From NCBI GenBank assembly GCA_026990815.1, contig JALXCS010000355.1, forward strand, positions 1 to 11,104: 11,104 bases of DNA, given 5' to 3'. The notes below the pieces were generated by a model. That model worked only from the letters and a program-made list of their open reading frames with translations. It searched no databases and had not been told where the DNA came from. Below, in pieces: positions 1 to 6,606 of this stretch (within the stretch, counting starts at the first letter, position 1; every line of letters starts with the position of its first letter). Source of the DNA: Methylomonas sp. Lineage in GTDB: Bacteria > Pseudomonadota > Gammaproteobacteria > Methylococcales > Methylomonadaceae. A program made the translations under genes and the position numbers.

Positions 1-56
1 TATAACTATTGTTGATTCGGTTTCTTACAGTATTTGCCGCTACATTGGATATCCTT

Positions 57-779
57 TTAGTAATTCATTAACCGTCTTTCGGTGATGGCGACCGGTTGAT
101 AGGCAAACAAGGCGTTTAGATGGTGTAAAAAAGCATGTCCACCTTCGTTTTCCCAGAGTTTAGTGATTGCTTCCTGGATGTGTTGGTAATGTTCCAGAAT
201 CGGTTCTTGTTTTGCTTTATTGAATGTCACCAGTAAATCAATCATATCCAGCCACATTTCACTTACCCCCATAATATAGTAGGGCCATGATTTTTGGATG
301 ATTTCATTCCAGTGTTTGTCGCTAGTATCTTCGATATTGGGTCGTTTTAGTTTTGTCAGGTCTTCGGTGGTATATTTTTCTACCACGCCATCATCAAGCA
401 AATTGAATAATATGACATTTTGACCAATTTCTTGATAAATTCGCTTTGCGTCTTCTGGCTCAGCATAAAAAATAAAACTGAAAATATGTCCCCATTTTCT
501 TCCTGCCCGACGATGAAATCTCCACAGCTTGATTTGTTCCTGATTCTGTAATAGAACCGGTCGGATAACTTTATCTGCAAGAAGTACATCAATATGCCAA
601 TTAGGGGATTTTTCTTCGGGCCAGTTAATGGAAAACCGGGCATACCACCAGTTGTTATTGACCGATAAGGTTTTGGGTTGTTCTGACAATATTTGCTGCT
701 GTTGACCAGGTGTAGTGGAACAACTTGCCAGAATGGTACAAACAGCAATAACTGAAAAGCAATATTTAAAAAAATTCAT
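57..779 (-). CDS. Predicted outer-membrane lipoprotein of unknown function
   Basis: This is a secreted lipoprotein of about 240 residues that I do not recognise. With the ATG at 777-779 the product starts MNFFKYCFSVIAVCTILASC, a short charged N-terminus, a hydrophobic stretch and an LASC lipobox with Cys20. Ser at position +2 favours delivery to the outer membrane. An upstream TTG (783-785) would add only two residues, so the ATG is preferred; no strong Shine-Dalgarno is visible for either. The mature part is rich in Trp and aromatics (NNWWYARFSINW, KLWRFHRRAGRKWGH, FSFIFYAEPEDAKRIYQ), with a mostly helical C-terminal half and no membrane segment after the signal. It lies 169 bases beyond the last cyd-operon ORF on the same strand, so it may be a distal operon member or have its own promoter. 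Its acylation would depend on Lnt, also encoded in this window. Lipoprotein status is well supported; function is unknown. Confidence 0.8.
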   Translation of the reverse strand: MNFFKYCFSVIAVCTILASCSTTPGQQQQILSEQPKTLSVNNNWWYARFSINWPEEKSPNWHIDVLLADKVIRPVLLQNQEQIKLWRFHRRAGRKWGHIFSFIFYAEPEDAKRIYQEIGQNVILFNLLDDGVVEKYTTEDLTKLKRPNIEDTSDKHWNEIIQKSWPYYIMGVSEMWLDMIDLLVTFNKAKQEPILEHYQHIQEAITKLWENEGGHAFLHHLNALFAYQPVAITERRLMNY

Positions 780-948
780 TGACAAATTATTCTATAAAAT
801 TGATGGCTGGATAATTAAGAATAGTTGAAATTTAATGAGCCAGGATAATTACTGACCTTGTTTCAGGAAGAAGGCAGGGTTGTCAAATAGATTCACCTGG
901 GTGGTCCAAGAAAAAAAGGGGATTAAGAATGATTCAGCAAGACCTTGG
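780..948. other. Intergenic gap between coiled-coil gene and lipoprotein gene
   Basis: No gene is supported here. On the minus strand an AT-rich stretch just before the lipoprotein start contains a TAGAAT-like -10 (about 789-794), but no matching -35 is convincing and it lies too close to the ATG for a normal leader. A TTGACA is present on the minus strand near 880-886 without a good -10 at 16-18 bases. No terminator hairpin with a U-tract was found after the coiled-coil gene, so read-through from the cyd operon is possible. Confidence 0.4.
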
Positions 949-1506
949 TTAATCTGAAAGTTTAGGTGGCTTGATAAGTTCGAGTGTCCGCGTTGGCAGT
1001 TGTGTTCCAGGATGGCCTGCATTTTCTGACTCAAGAGTATCTTGGTGTACAGTAGTCATCAAATCGATTAAACGTGTTTCATGTTGCAGTTTTTCTTCAA
1101 CATCCTGGCATTCCCACATCTGTTTCAGTATTTGTTTGGCATGGTGGTGAATAGTAAGGGAAACAGCATCGGGAAGGTGGGAATAGTTTTTTTGAATCAA
1201 TGTTTTTAGTTGGTCAATAGAGCCAAGGTATTGTTTATAGTCCCGGATCTGTTGTTCACATTCCGCTTTGAGCATCGTAAGGCTTGTTTCATGCTGTTGT
1301 TTTATTTTTTCAAGCTGAAAAGCAAATTCGGCTTTTTGTTTATCCAGCTCTGCTTGTAAAGCTTGTTTTGCCCGTTCTTTGTTAGTTTTAAGACTGAATA
1401 TTTCTTGTTGTTTTTCTTGTTGCCAGCGGAGGTTCTCGGATTTTGCTGAATTGAACAGGTTCATAAAAAATGAAGCGATTTTGGAGCTTGCATGGGTCGA
1501 ATTCAT
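949..1506 (-). CDS. Coiled-coil protein, last gene of cyd cluster
   Basis: This 185-residue soluble protein is not recognised as a known family. After a short N-terminal segment with a weakly hydrophobic stretch (ASFFMNLFNSAK, about residues 10-21), residues ~25-100 are a long, highly charged helix with heptad character (LRWQQEKQQEIFSLKTNKER, then KQALQAELDKQKAEFAFQLE), predicted to form a coiled coil. A second helical part (about 100-155) includes a His-rich IHHHAKQ motif and CQDVEEKLQHE. The C-terminus is low complexity and Pro-rich (PGTQLPTRTLELIKPPKLSD). Its ATG overlaps the stop of the preceding gene as TAATG, so translation is probably coupled and the two products are likely made in similar amounts. 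There is no catalytic motif. A scaffold or partner of the membrane protein encoded just upstream is inferred from the coupling only. Confidence 0.75.
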   Translation of the reverse strand: MNSTHASSKIASFFMNLFNSAKSENLRWQQEKQQEIFSLKTNKERAKQALQAELDKQKAEFAFQLEKIKQQHETSLTMLKAECEQQIRDYKQYLGSIDQLKTLIQKNYSHLPDAVSLTIHHHAKQILKQMWECQDVEEKLQHETRLIDLMTTVHQDTLESENAGHPGTQLPTRTLELIKPPKLSD

Positions 1507-1988
1507 TATCGGTTTTGGATGCCTGCCAGGAAAAGATTGGAGGATTGGTTTAGTTCAATCAATCTAAAATTAATATCAAGCAGTTCAGTCATATCAAGTT
1601 GGGAAACACATTGCTTGATCGATTGTCGAATTTCTTTTTGTTCCTCGTCAGAAAGAATGTTTCGGCACCGACAAAGCTGTTTGGTGGTTGATTTTGCCAA
1701 TAAACGAATCTGGGTTTTGGTATTTTTATCATGAAGAGCTAATTGTTTAATAATGGTTTTTTTCCAAATCAGTCTGGTTTTTTTGAAATAAGCTTTGTTT
1801 AGAGAATCTCGTTTGTTTTGAAAATCACGGGCTTGTTTTCGAATACTGGCGGGAAGTGAATAAAACCGATAGATCGTTGCCAATATATTTTTTGAACAAT
1901 AGCTTACTAAGGTTGTTCCAGCCAGACCTAGTAGTATGTATGAAGCCAGCATGAAAAACAGGCCGAAGATCAATGGTAAAACAATCAT
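1506..1988 (-). CDS. Small membrane-anchored basic helical protein in cyd cluster
   Basis: This 160-residue protein has one long or two tightly packed N-terminal membrane segments (about residues 2-35: LPLIFGLFFMLASYILLG then LAGTTLVSYC). A strongly basic helical region follows (SIRKQARDFQNKRDSLNKAY, KKTRLIWKKTIIKQ), which by the positive-inside rule should be cytoplasmic. A Cys pair (QLCRCRN, near residue 107) precedes a more acidic C-terminal helical part. I recognise no family. By position it could be taken for YbgE, the small membrane protein often encoded after cydX, but length and sequence do not support that. The start lies two bases after the cydX-GGDEF stop (TGA-TA-ATG), with no clear Shine-Dalgarno of its own, so it is probably expressed by translational coupling. 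A role with the oxidase or its GGDEF tail is inferred from gene order only. Confidence 0.75.
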   Translation of the reverse strand: MIVLPLIFGLFFMLASYILLGLAGTTLVSYCSKNILATIYRFYSLPASIRKQARDFQNKRDSLNKAYFKKTRLIWKKTIIKQLALHDKNTKTQIRLLAKSTTKQLCRCRNILSDEEQKEIRQSIKQCVSQLDMTELLDINFRLIELNQSSNLFLAGIQNR

Positions 1989-1990
1989 TA

Positions 1991-2620
1991 TCAGTTAGCC
2001 ATAATTTCATTTGCGCAACACGAACTGTTTTTTTCCTGCTTTTGGGCGTTCTTACAGGCTTGGTCAGTTTCTTCAAGCAAGGTAGTAACCTGCTCCTGCA
2101 TTGAATCATCAATGTTGCCCCCTATTAGAGCAGGGTATTCAGCGACACCAATGCTTATGATTGATTCATCAGTTGGGACATTGGTTTGTTCTACGGTGTT
2201 TTTACAGATTCGCTCAGCAATGGTTTTGGCAATGTTTGTTGTTGCACCAGGTAAAATGATAGTAAAAGTTGCTGCATCGTAACGGGAAATAAAGTCATGC
2301 GGTAATCTGATATTTTTCTTGATGACCTCAGCAATTGTCATCACCATGTTATTTACAACGTCATTATCTTCATGTTCCGAAAGTGATCGAAAAGCATCCA
2401 TACTGATGAACATCATTGAGAATGGAATCTGGTCGGTCTTATAATCACCGATCTTGTTTTCCAAAACCTCCAGAAACCTGACCCGTGTTGGTAGTCGGGT
2501 TAATGGGTCAAGGATAATGGATTCTTGATCCAATGCCTCTTGAGCCTCCAACCAAAGTACGTTAATAATGCCAAAAGCGCAGGCGAGTAAAACACCTAAT
2601 ATCCAGGTAAAATACCACAT
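1991..2620 (-). CDS. cydX: CydX-degenerate GGDEF fusion protein of cytochrome bd operon
   Basis: The first ~28 residues (MWYFTWILGVLLACAFG, then a hydrophobic run ending in LEAQE) match the CydX/YbgT small subunit of bd-I oxidase; against E. coli CydX as I remember it, 19 of 28 positions agree. CydX normally ends after about 37 residues. Here the frame continues without a break into a GGDEF-like domain (about 36-195): DPLTRLPTRVRFLE (38-51) replaces DxLTGLxNRRxF, MDAF (74-77) keeps the metal-site Asp, RYDAATFTIILP (113-124) replaces RYGG(D/E)EF, and SIGVAEYP closes the core. The signature is DAATF, so cyclase activity is very unlikely. The C-terminal end has a Cys pair (SSCCAN). A good TAAGGAG lies 8 bases before the ATG, 14 bases after cydB. 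Start and frame are clear; nucleotide binding and a regulatory role are inference. Confidence 0.9.
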   Translation of the reverse strand: MWYFTWILGVLLACAFGIINVLWLEAQEALDQESIILDPLTRLPTRVRFLEVLENKIGDYKTDQIPFSMMFISMDAFRSLSEHEDNDVVNNMVMTIAEVIKKNIRLPHDFISRYDAATFTIILPGATTNIAKTIAERICKNTVEQTNVPTDESIISIGVAEYPALIGGNIDDSMQEQVTTLLEETDQACKNAQKQEKNSSCCANEIMAN

Positions 2621-2634
2621 GGTTAATCTCCTTA

Positions 2635-3777
2635 TCAGTAAGCTGTATGAGTGTTTTCACGAATTTTCTTAACCGTGACCTTACCGCGTAGCACCCTGTA
2701 AACCCAGCTGGTATACATAATGACAATTGGTAAAAACACTACTGTCGACCAAAATAAAGCTTTCAAAGTCATGTAACTGGAGCTTGAATCCCAGATAGTC
2801 AGGCTGCTGTTGGGTGAGCTGCTGGAGGGTAAAATGAATGGATACATTGATATTCCGGCAGTCAGAATGACCCCGGTTACGGTCAGACTGCTAGTAATAA
2901 AACCAAGCCCAGGTTTGTTAAGACGAGAGAGCAGGATAGTAAAAATTGTCATGACAATTGCCATGGTAGGAACCATAAATAACCAGCCGAAATAGGAATA
3001 GTTATCCATCCAAGCCCCGGTTTCTGTTTGTACGATTTTTCCCAATGGATTGGGGGCTGCGTCCAGTTTTCCCATGGATACGATGCGATAGCCGTCAACA
3101 CCATATGCAACCCAGAGTCCAGCCAGGATAAACAAAACAAGAAAAATCAGGCCCGACCAGAATATAGCCTTTTTACTGCGCTCGGCAATAACCCCTTCTG
3201 TTTTCAGTTGTAAATAGATCCCGCCTTGCATGATTAACATGGATAAACTTACTAGTCCAGCTAAAATCCCGAATGGGTTTAACAGACCCCAGAAACTACC
3301 GGTGTAGTAAGAACGTAAATCAGTATCAAAATGAAACGGCACCCCTTGCAACAAATTGCCAAAAGCGATGCCAAAGACCAGGGCTGGAACCATTCCGCCA
3401 ATGAATAATCCCCAATCCCAGGCATTTCTCCAGCGAGGATCTGGTAATTTGCTGCGATAATCAAAACCTACTGGTCTGAAGAACAAGGCAAACAAAATCA
3501 GCAGCAAGGCAAAATAAAACCCAGAAAATGCGGTTGCGTATACTTGCGGCCAAGCAGCAAACAAGGCGCCGCCTGTGGTTACGAACCAGACCTGATTTCC
3601 TTCCCAGGTGGGGCCAACGACATTCAGTAATACTCGCCGTTCCTCGTCAGTTTTGCCGATGAATGGTAATAAAGTGCCAATTCCCAAATCGAAGCCATCC
3701 ATGATGGCAAAACCAATGAATAAAAGACCAATAAAAAACCACCAGATAACTTTTAAAGTTTCATAGTCCAGAGTCAT
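2635..3777 (-). CDS. cydB: Cytochrome bd quinol oxidase subunit II
   Basis: CydB is the integral membrane partner of CydA in cytochrome bd, which oxidises quinol and reduces oxygen to water with high affinity. The product has 380 residues, matching the ~379 of E. coli CydB, and aligns along its whole length: the N-terminal IMDGFDLGIG, then WEGNQVWFVTTGGALFAAWP, FFRPVGFDYRSK, FGNLLQGVPF, YTGSFWGLLNPFG, ILTAGISMYPFILPSSSSPN and LTIWDSSSS near the end, with about eight or nine hydrophobic helices. The ATG overlaps the cydA stop by four bases (ATGA), with GGAGG 6 bases upstream inside the cydA coding end, so the two subunits are translationally coupled. No frameshift or missing core motif was seen. 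Confidence 0.98.
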   Translation of the reverse strand: MTLDYETLKVIWWFFIGLLFIGFAIMDGFDLGIGTLLPFIGKTDEERRVLLNVVGPTWEGNQVWFVTTGGALFAAWPQVYATAFSGFYFALLLILFALFFRPVGFDYRSKLPDPRWRNAWDWGLFIGGMVPALVFGIAFGNLLQGVPFHFDTDLRSYYTGSFWGLLNPFGILAGLVSLSMLIMQGGIYLQLKTEGVIAERSKKAIFWSGLIFLVLFILAGLWVAYGVDGYRIVSMGKLDAAPNPLGKIVQTETGAWMDNYSYFGWLFMVPTMAIVMTIFTILLSRLNKPGLGFITSSLTVTGVILTAGISMYPFILPSSSSPNSSLTIWDSSSSYMTLKALFWSTVVFLPIVIMYTSWVYRVLRGKVTVKKIRENTHTAY

Positions 3778-5336
3778 GCTGAACCTCCAATTTTTTCAAA
3801 ATAATAACGGCCGGTATGCAATGCACTCGGCCCCAGGCGGGCATATTTGAACATCAGGAACATTTCAACAATGAACAGCAAGGTATAAAAGCCGATAAAG
3901 CCGGCCAGGCTTAGAAAAAGATCGCCTGATGTTCGAGTCGAGACACTTAAATGGGTGGGTAAAATGCCAGAAATTGTCCAGGGCTGGCGACCATATTCTG
4001 CCACTATCCAGCCCATTTCGCAGGCAATCCAGGGTAATGGGATAGCATAGAGAGCGGCCCATAAAAGCCATCGATATTGCATGACTTTTTGAGTAGAACT
4101 GGCATAGAAAGCGATGCCAAAAATTAGTAGCATGGTAAATCCTGATGCGACCATTATGCGGAACACCCAGAATAGTGGCGCAACTTTAGGTACTGTATCT
4201 TTTTTTGCCATTTGGATTTGCTCTTCAGTAGCATCCACTACATTGTCGGTATATTTTTTTAACAATAATCCATAGCCAAGATCTTTTTTGTAGCGTTCGA
4301 ACTGTGCTTTTGTGTTGTCATCTTTTTGCCCGGATTTTAATTGTTGTAATAGTCTGTAAGCTACCATGCCGTCACGAATTTTCTGTTCATTTGCTTCGAG
4401 AATGTCTTTGATCCCAATAATTGGGTGTTCGATAGACCTGGTGCCTATCAGTCCCAACAGCCAGGGAACTTTGATGGCATGCTCGGTAATCATTTTTTCC
4501 TGATCAGGTAAACCGAAAATAGTAAATGCAGCGGGTGGCTCAACTGTTTCCCATTCCGCTTCAACAGCGGCCAGTTTAACTTTTTGCACCTCGCCAGCAG
4601 TGTAGCCACTTTCATCACCTAAAACAATAACTGACATAACTCCCGCAAACCCAAATGCGGCGGCTATGGCAAAGGATCGGATGGCAAAGGCCTGGTCACG
4701 TCTGTTTAACAAATAATATGAGCTTATGCCAAGAACAAACATTGCGCCAGTACAGTATCCAGCAGCAACGGTATGAACGAATTTTACCTGTGCAACTGGG
4801 TTGAAAATAACTTCTGAAAAACTGGAAACTTCCATGCGCATGGTTTCGTAATTAAATTCAGCTCCGATTGGATTTTGCATCCAGCCATTGGCAATCAGAA
4901 TCATCAAAGCTGACAAATTACTGGCCAATGCCAATAACCAGGTACAAGTCAGATGTTGTACCCGGGTTAATCTGTCCCAACCAAAAAAGAATAGTCCAAT
5001 TAAGGTTGATTCCAGAAAAAAAGCTACCAGGCCTTCAAGAGCAAGTGGCACTCCAAAAATATCGCCAACATAATGTGAGTAATAGGCCCAGTTGGTGCCA
5101 AACTGGAACTCAAGGGTGAGTCCTGTGGTAACACCAAGTGCGAAGTTAATGCCAAATAATTTGCCCCAGAAACGGGTCATGTCTTTATATATTTGTTTGC
5201 CAGTCATCACATATGATGATTCCATAATCGCCAGGATAAATGACAAACCTAATGTTAACGGGACAAACAGAAAATGGTATAACGCGGTAATTGCAAATTG
5301 CAATCGCGAAAGATCAACGACTTCTTCAGAAATCAT
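3774..5336 (-). CDS. cydA: Cytochrome bd quinol oxidase subunit I (long Q-loop type)
   Basis: CydA carries the three haems and the quinol site of cytochrome bd in the inner membrane. The product has 520 residues (E. coli 522) with numbering offset +2. His21 (ALYHFLFVPLTLG) is the haem b595 ligand; His188 (FVHTVAAGY) and Met395 (FRIMVAS) are the haem b558 ligands. Conserved glutamates appear in LEGLVAFFLESTLIG, and Glu447 lies in VAEYGRQPW. The GDESGY and KLAAVEAEWET motifs begin the Q loop. The loop is the long form (about residues 250-380), as in E. coli bd-I, including PWLLGLIGTRS and a charged helical part. An AAGGAG lies 8 bases before the ATG, inside the end of cydP, and the cydP stop overlaps the start as ATGA. 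All ligands are present, so the oxidase should be functional. Confidence 0.98.
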   Translation of the reverse strand: MISEEVVDLSRLQFAITALYHFLFVPLTLGLSFILAIMESSYVMTGKQIYKDMTRFWGKLFGINFALGVTTGLTLEFQFGTNWAYYSHYVGDIFGVPLALEGLVAFFLESTLIGLFFFGWDRLTRVQHLTCTWLLALASNLSALMILIANGWMQNPIGAEFNYETMRMEVSSFSEVIFNPVAQVKFVHTVAAGYCTGAMFVLGISSYYLLNRRDQAFAIRSFAIAAAFGFAGVMSVIVLGDESGYTAGEVQKVKLAAVEAEWETVEPPAAFTIFGLPDQEKMITEHAIKVPWLLGLIGTRSIEHPIIGIKDILEANEQKIRDGMVAYRLLQQLKSGQKDDNTKAQFERYKKDLGYGLLLKKYTDNVVDATEEQIQMAKKDTVPKVAPLFWVFRIMVASGFTMLLIFGIAFYASSTQKVMQYRWLLWAALYAIPLPWIACEMGWIVAEYGRQPWTISGILPTHLSVSTRTSGDLFLSLAGFIGFYTLLFIVEMFLMFKYARLGPSALHTGRYYFEKIGGSA

Positions 5337-5518
5337 GATAAAGGCTCCTTGGGTTTTGTTGTGCCTAGAAAAACACGGTCAATATCATTGGCGGTCAGAT
5401 TTTTACTGACTGGATTATTAAAAAAAGCATATTTGAGACTAACGATTAATATGAGTTTAATTATTAGCACAAATATGATTTCTTGTTTGTAAGTATCAAT
5501 TTTGGATAATAATTTCAT
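5333..5518 (-). CDS. cydP: Small single-helix protein CydP, putative cytochrome bd subunit
   Basis: This 61-residue protein has one membrane helix (about 13-33) and fits the CydP pattern of small proteins encoded directly before cydA in many beta- and gammaproteobacteria. It has a charged N-terminus, Lys inside the start of the helix (VLIIKLILIVSLKYAFF), then a short periplasm-like NNPVSKNLT segment and a hydrophilic tail. Its stop overlaps the cydA ATG by four bases (ATGA) and its 3' end carries the cydA Shine-Dalgarno, so it is the first cistron of the operon and expression is coupled. The ATG at 5516-5518 has no clear Shine-Dalgarno (GAAAG abuts it), so start efficiency is uncertain. Family assignment rests on position, size and the K-x-x-L-x-FF pattern. 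Its biochemical role is not established as far as I know. Confidence 0.8.
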   Translation of the reverse strand: MKLLSKIDTYKQEIIFVLIIKLILIVSLKYAFFNNPVSKNLTANDIDRVFLGTTKPKEPLS

Positions 5519-5607
5519 CTTTCAGGGTCAGGGCATGTAAAGCAATTAAATTTATATGAATTTTAATATATATTAAAACAGTAATTAAATGATTTGTTGT
5601 TTATGGT
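5519..5607 (-). promoter_or_regulatory. Probable cyd operon promoter/operator region
   Basis: This 89-base AT-rich gap precedes cydP. It contains a perfect 18-base palindrome TTTTAATATATATTAAAA (5561-5578), flanked by two direct copies of G(C/T)AATTAAAT on the plus strand (5542-5551 and 5581-5590, 39 bases apart). On the minus strand these read ATTTAAT(T)(A/G)C, loosely like the ArcA half-site GTTAATTA. No FNR box (TTGAT-N4-ATCAA) was found. A TATAAA (minus strand, about 5552-5557) could be a -10, but no good -35 is visible. Regulation by oxygen or redox would suit a bd oxidase; the specific regulator is a guess. Confidence 0.4.
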
Positions 5608-6606
5608 TTATAAACCTGTGTGCTGTAATTTGTTTTTTAATGGCATACCAAAAAAAAGGATATACCAAAGGAGCAGTCCGCTACTTGTTCCAACAAAGAT
5701 ACGTTCCAACAGTTCGAAACTGTCATTTGGAGAAATAAAACCTTCAATCAATCCAGCTAGAATTAAAAAGGGTAGTGCAGCCAGCATGACTTTTCCGGCG
5801 TTGAGGGTGACTTCACGGAAAGCCTGGAGCCGGTTGTTAGCTCCGGACCGAATCAGGGCTTCACCCAATCGTAAACCCATGGCGCCTGCGATAATGATGA
5901 CGCTCAATTCGACCACACCATGGCCGATAATAAACTTAAATAATCTATCTGCCAAGTTATATTGAGCAGTAAAAGCAAATACACCTCCCAGCATTAAGCC
6001 ATTCATCGATATGATATATAGCGTACCCAGACCATAGAGAGCGCCAAGAGTGAATGCAAACAAACTAACGGTTATGTTATTGGTTATGATGCCCAGGGAA
6101 ACTATTGAGGAGGGCATGATATTTAATAAGTCGTCTGTCCATAATCTACCACTTTGGACATGGTTAATCATCTCAGGTGAAGCAAATAATGTTACCAGAT
6201 TCGGGAAAAAAGCGATCAATAACCATCCAGCCAAAATAGAAAGCACAAATATGAACAGGGTGGCAATAATCGGTTTTAACAATTGCCGCATTAACAGGGG
6301 GACTTCAATATTATATAAATCCGTTATTTGCGACAAAAACTGTCTGGGTGGCTGATAAATGGCTTCATGACATTTTATAAAAAGGCTTTCAAGGTAACGG
6401 GTCAGTGGGTGGGCAGGCATGTTTCTGCGTGCCAATGACAGATCGGATTGGATTGAGCGGAAACCAGATAAAATTTCCCTGGATGATTTCAGTTCATTGT
6501 CTGAATCAGAATTTTTTGCCTTTAAGTTTTTTTCAAGTTGTTGCCAGGTGTCAAAGTGTGTATTGAGCCATTTTGATAATGCTTCCTGGTCGAGGTTGTG
6601 TTTCAT
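5608..6606 (-). CDS. SpoIIM-like (DUF95 family) integral membrane protein
   Basis: The protein has 332 residues. The N-terminal ~100 are soluble and helical, and the rest forms several membrane helices (starting around 107-132 with IIATLFIFVLSILAGWLL). The conserved core of the stage II sporulation protein M / DUF95 family is clear: NNITVSLFAFTLGALYGLGT, then SMNGLMLGGVFAF, then IIGHGVVELSVIIIAGAMG and LRLGEALIRSG with the invariant HG-xxE. In non-sporulating bacteria the function is unknown; the gene is commonly paired with an RDD-domain gene and sometimes with MoxR/DUF58 genes. Here its ATG overlaps the RDD gene stop (ATGA), so the two form one coupled unit. No MoxR or DUF58 gene is in the window. 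The C-terminus ends near a short palindrome (GGTTTATAAACC, 5605-5616) with no terminator, so the unit may read into the cyd operon. Confidence 0.88.
   Translation of the reverse strand: MKHNLDQEALSKWLNTHFDTWQQLEKNLKAKNSDSDNELKSSREILSGFRSIQSDLSLARRNMPAHPLTRYLESLFIKCHEAIYQPPRQFLSQITDLYNIEVPLLMRQLLKPIIATLFIFVLSILAGWLLIAFFPNLVTLFASPEMINHVQSGRLWTDDLLNIMPSSIVSLGIITNNITVSLFAFTLGALYGLGTLYIISMNGLMLGGVFAFTAQYNLADRLFKFIIGHGVVELSVIIIAGAMGLRLGEALIRSGANNRLQAFREVTLNAGKVMLAALPFLILAGLIEGFISPNDSFELLERIFVGTSSGLLLWYILFFGMPLKNKLQHTGL

Noticed and set aside
1..56. Possible terminator or gene start at the left edge
   Set aside because: Only a short GGATATCC palindrome is present, without a GC stem and T-run, and no frame of useful length; too little sequence to call.
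780..785. TTG start two codons before the lipoprotein ATG
   Set aside because: It adds only two residues, has no better ribosome binding site and a rarer start codon; the ATG at 777-779 gives a normal lipoprotein signal.
849..1034. A 61-codon minus-strand frame overlapping the end of the coiled-coil gene, possible frameshifted extension
   Set aside because: Its peptide shows no continuation of the coiled coil and no recognisable domain; the coiled-coil gene ends in its own stop with a plausible Pro-rich tail.
1506..1988. YbgE assignment for the membrane gene after cydX
   Set aside because: YbgE is about 97 residues and mostly membrane-embedded; this protein is 160 residues with only an N-terminal anchor and a long basic helical region.
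4868..5409. Several plus-strand frames opposite cydA and cydP
   Set aside because: They are antisense to strongly conserved CydA coding sequence, have no ribosome binding sites of note and no recognisable domains.
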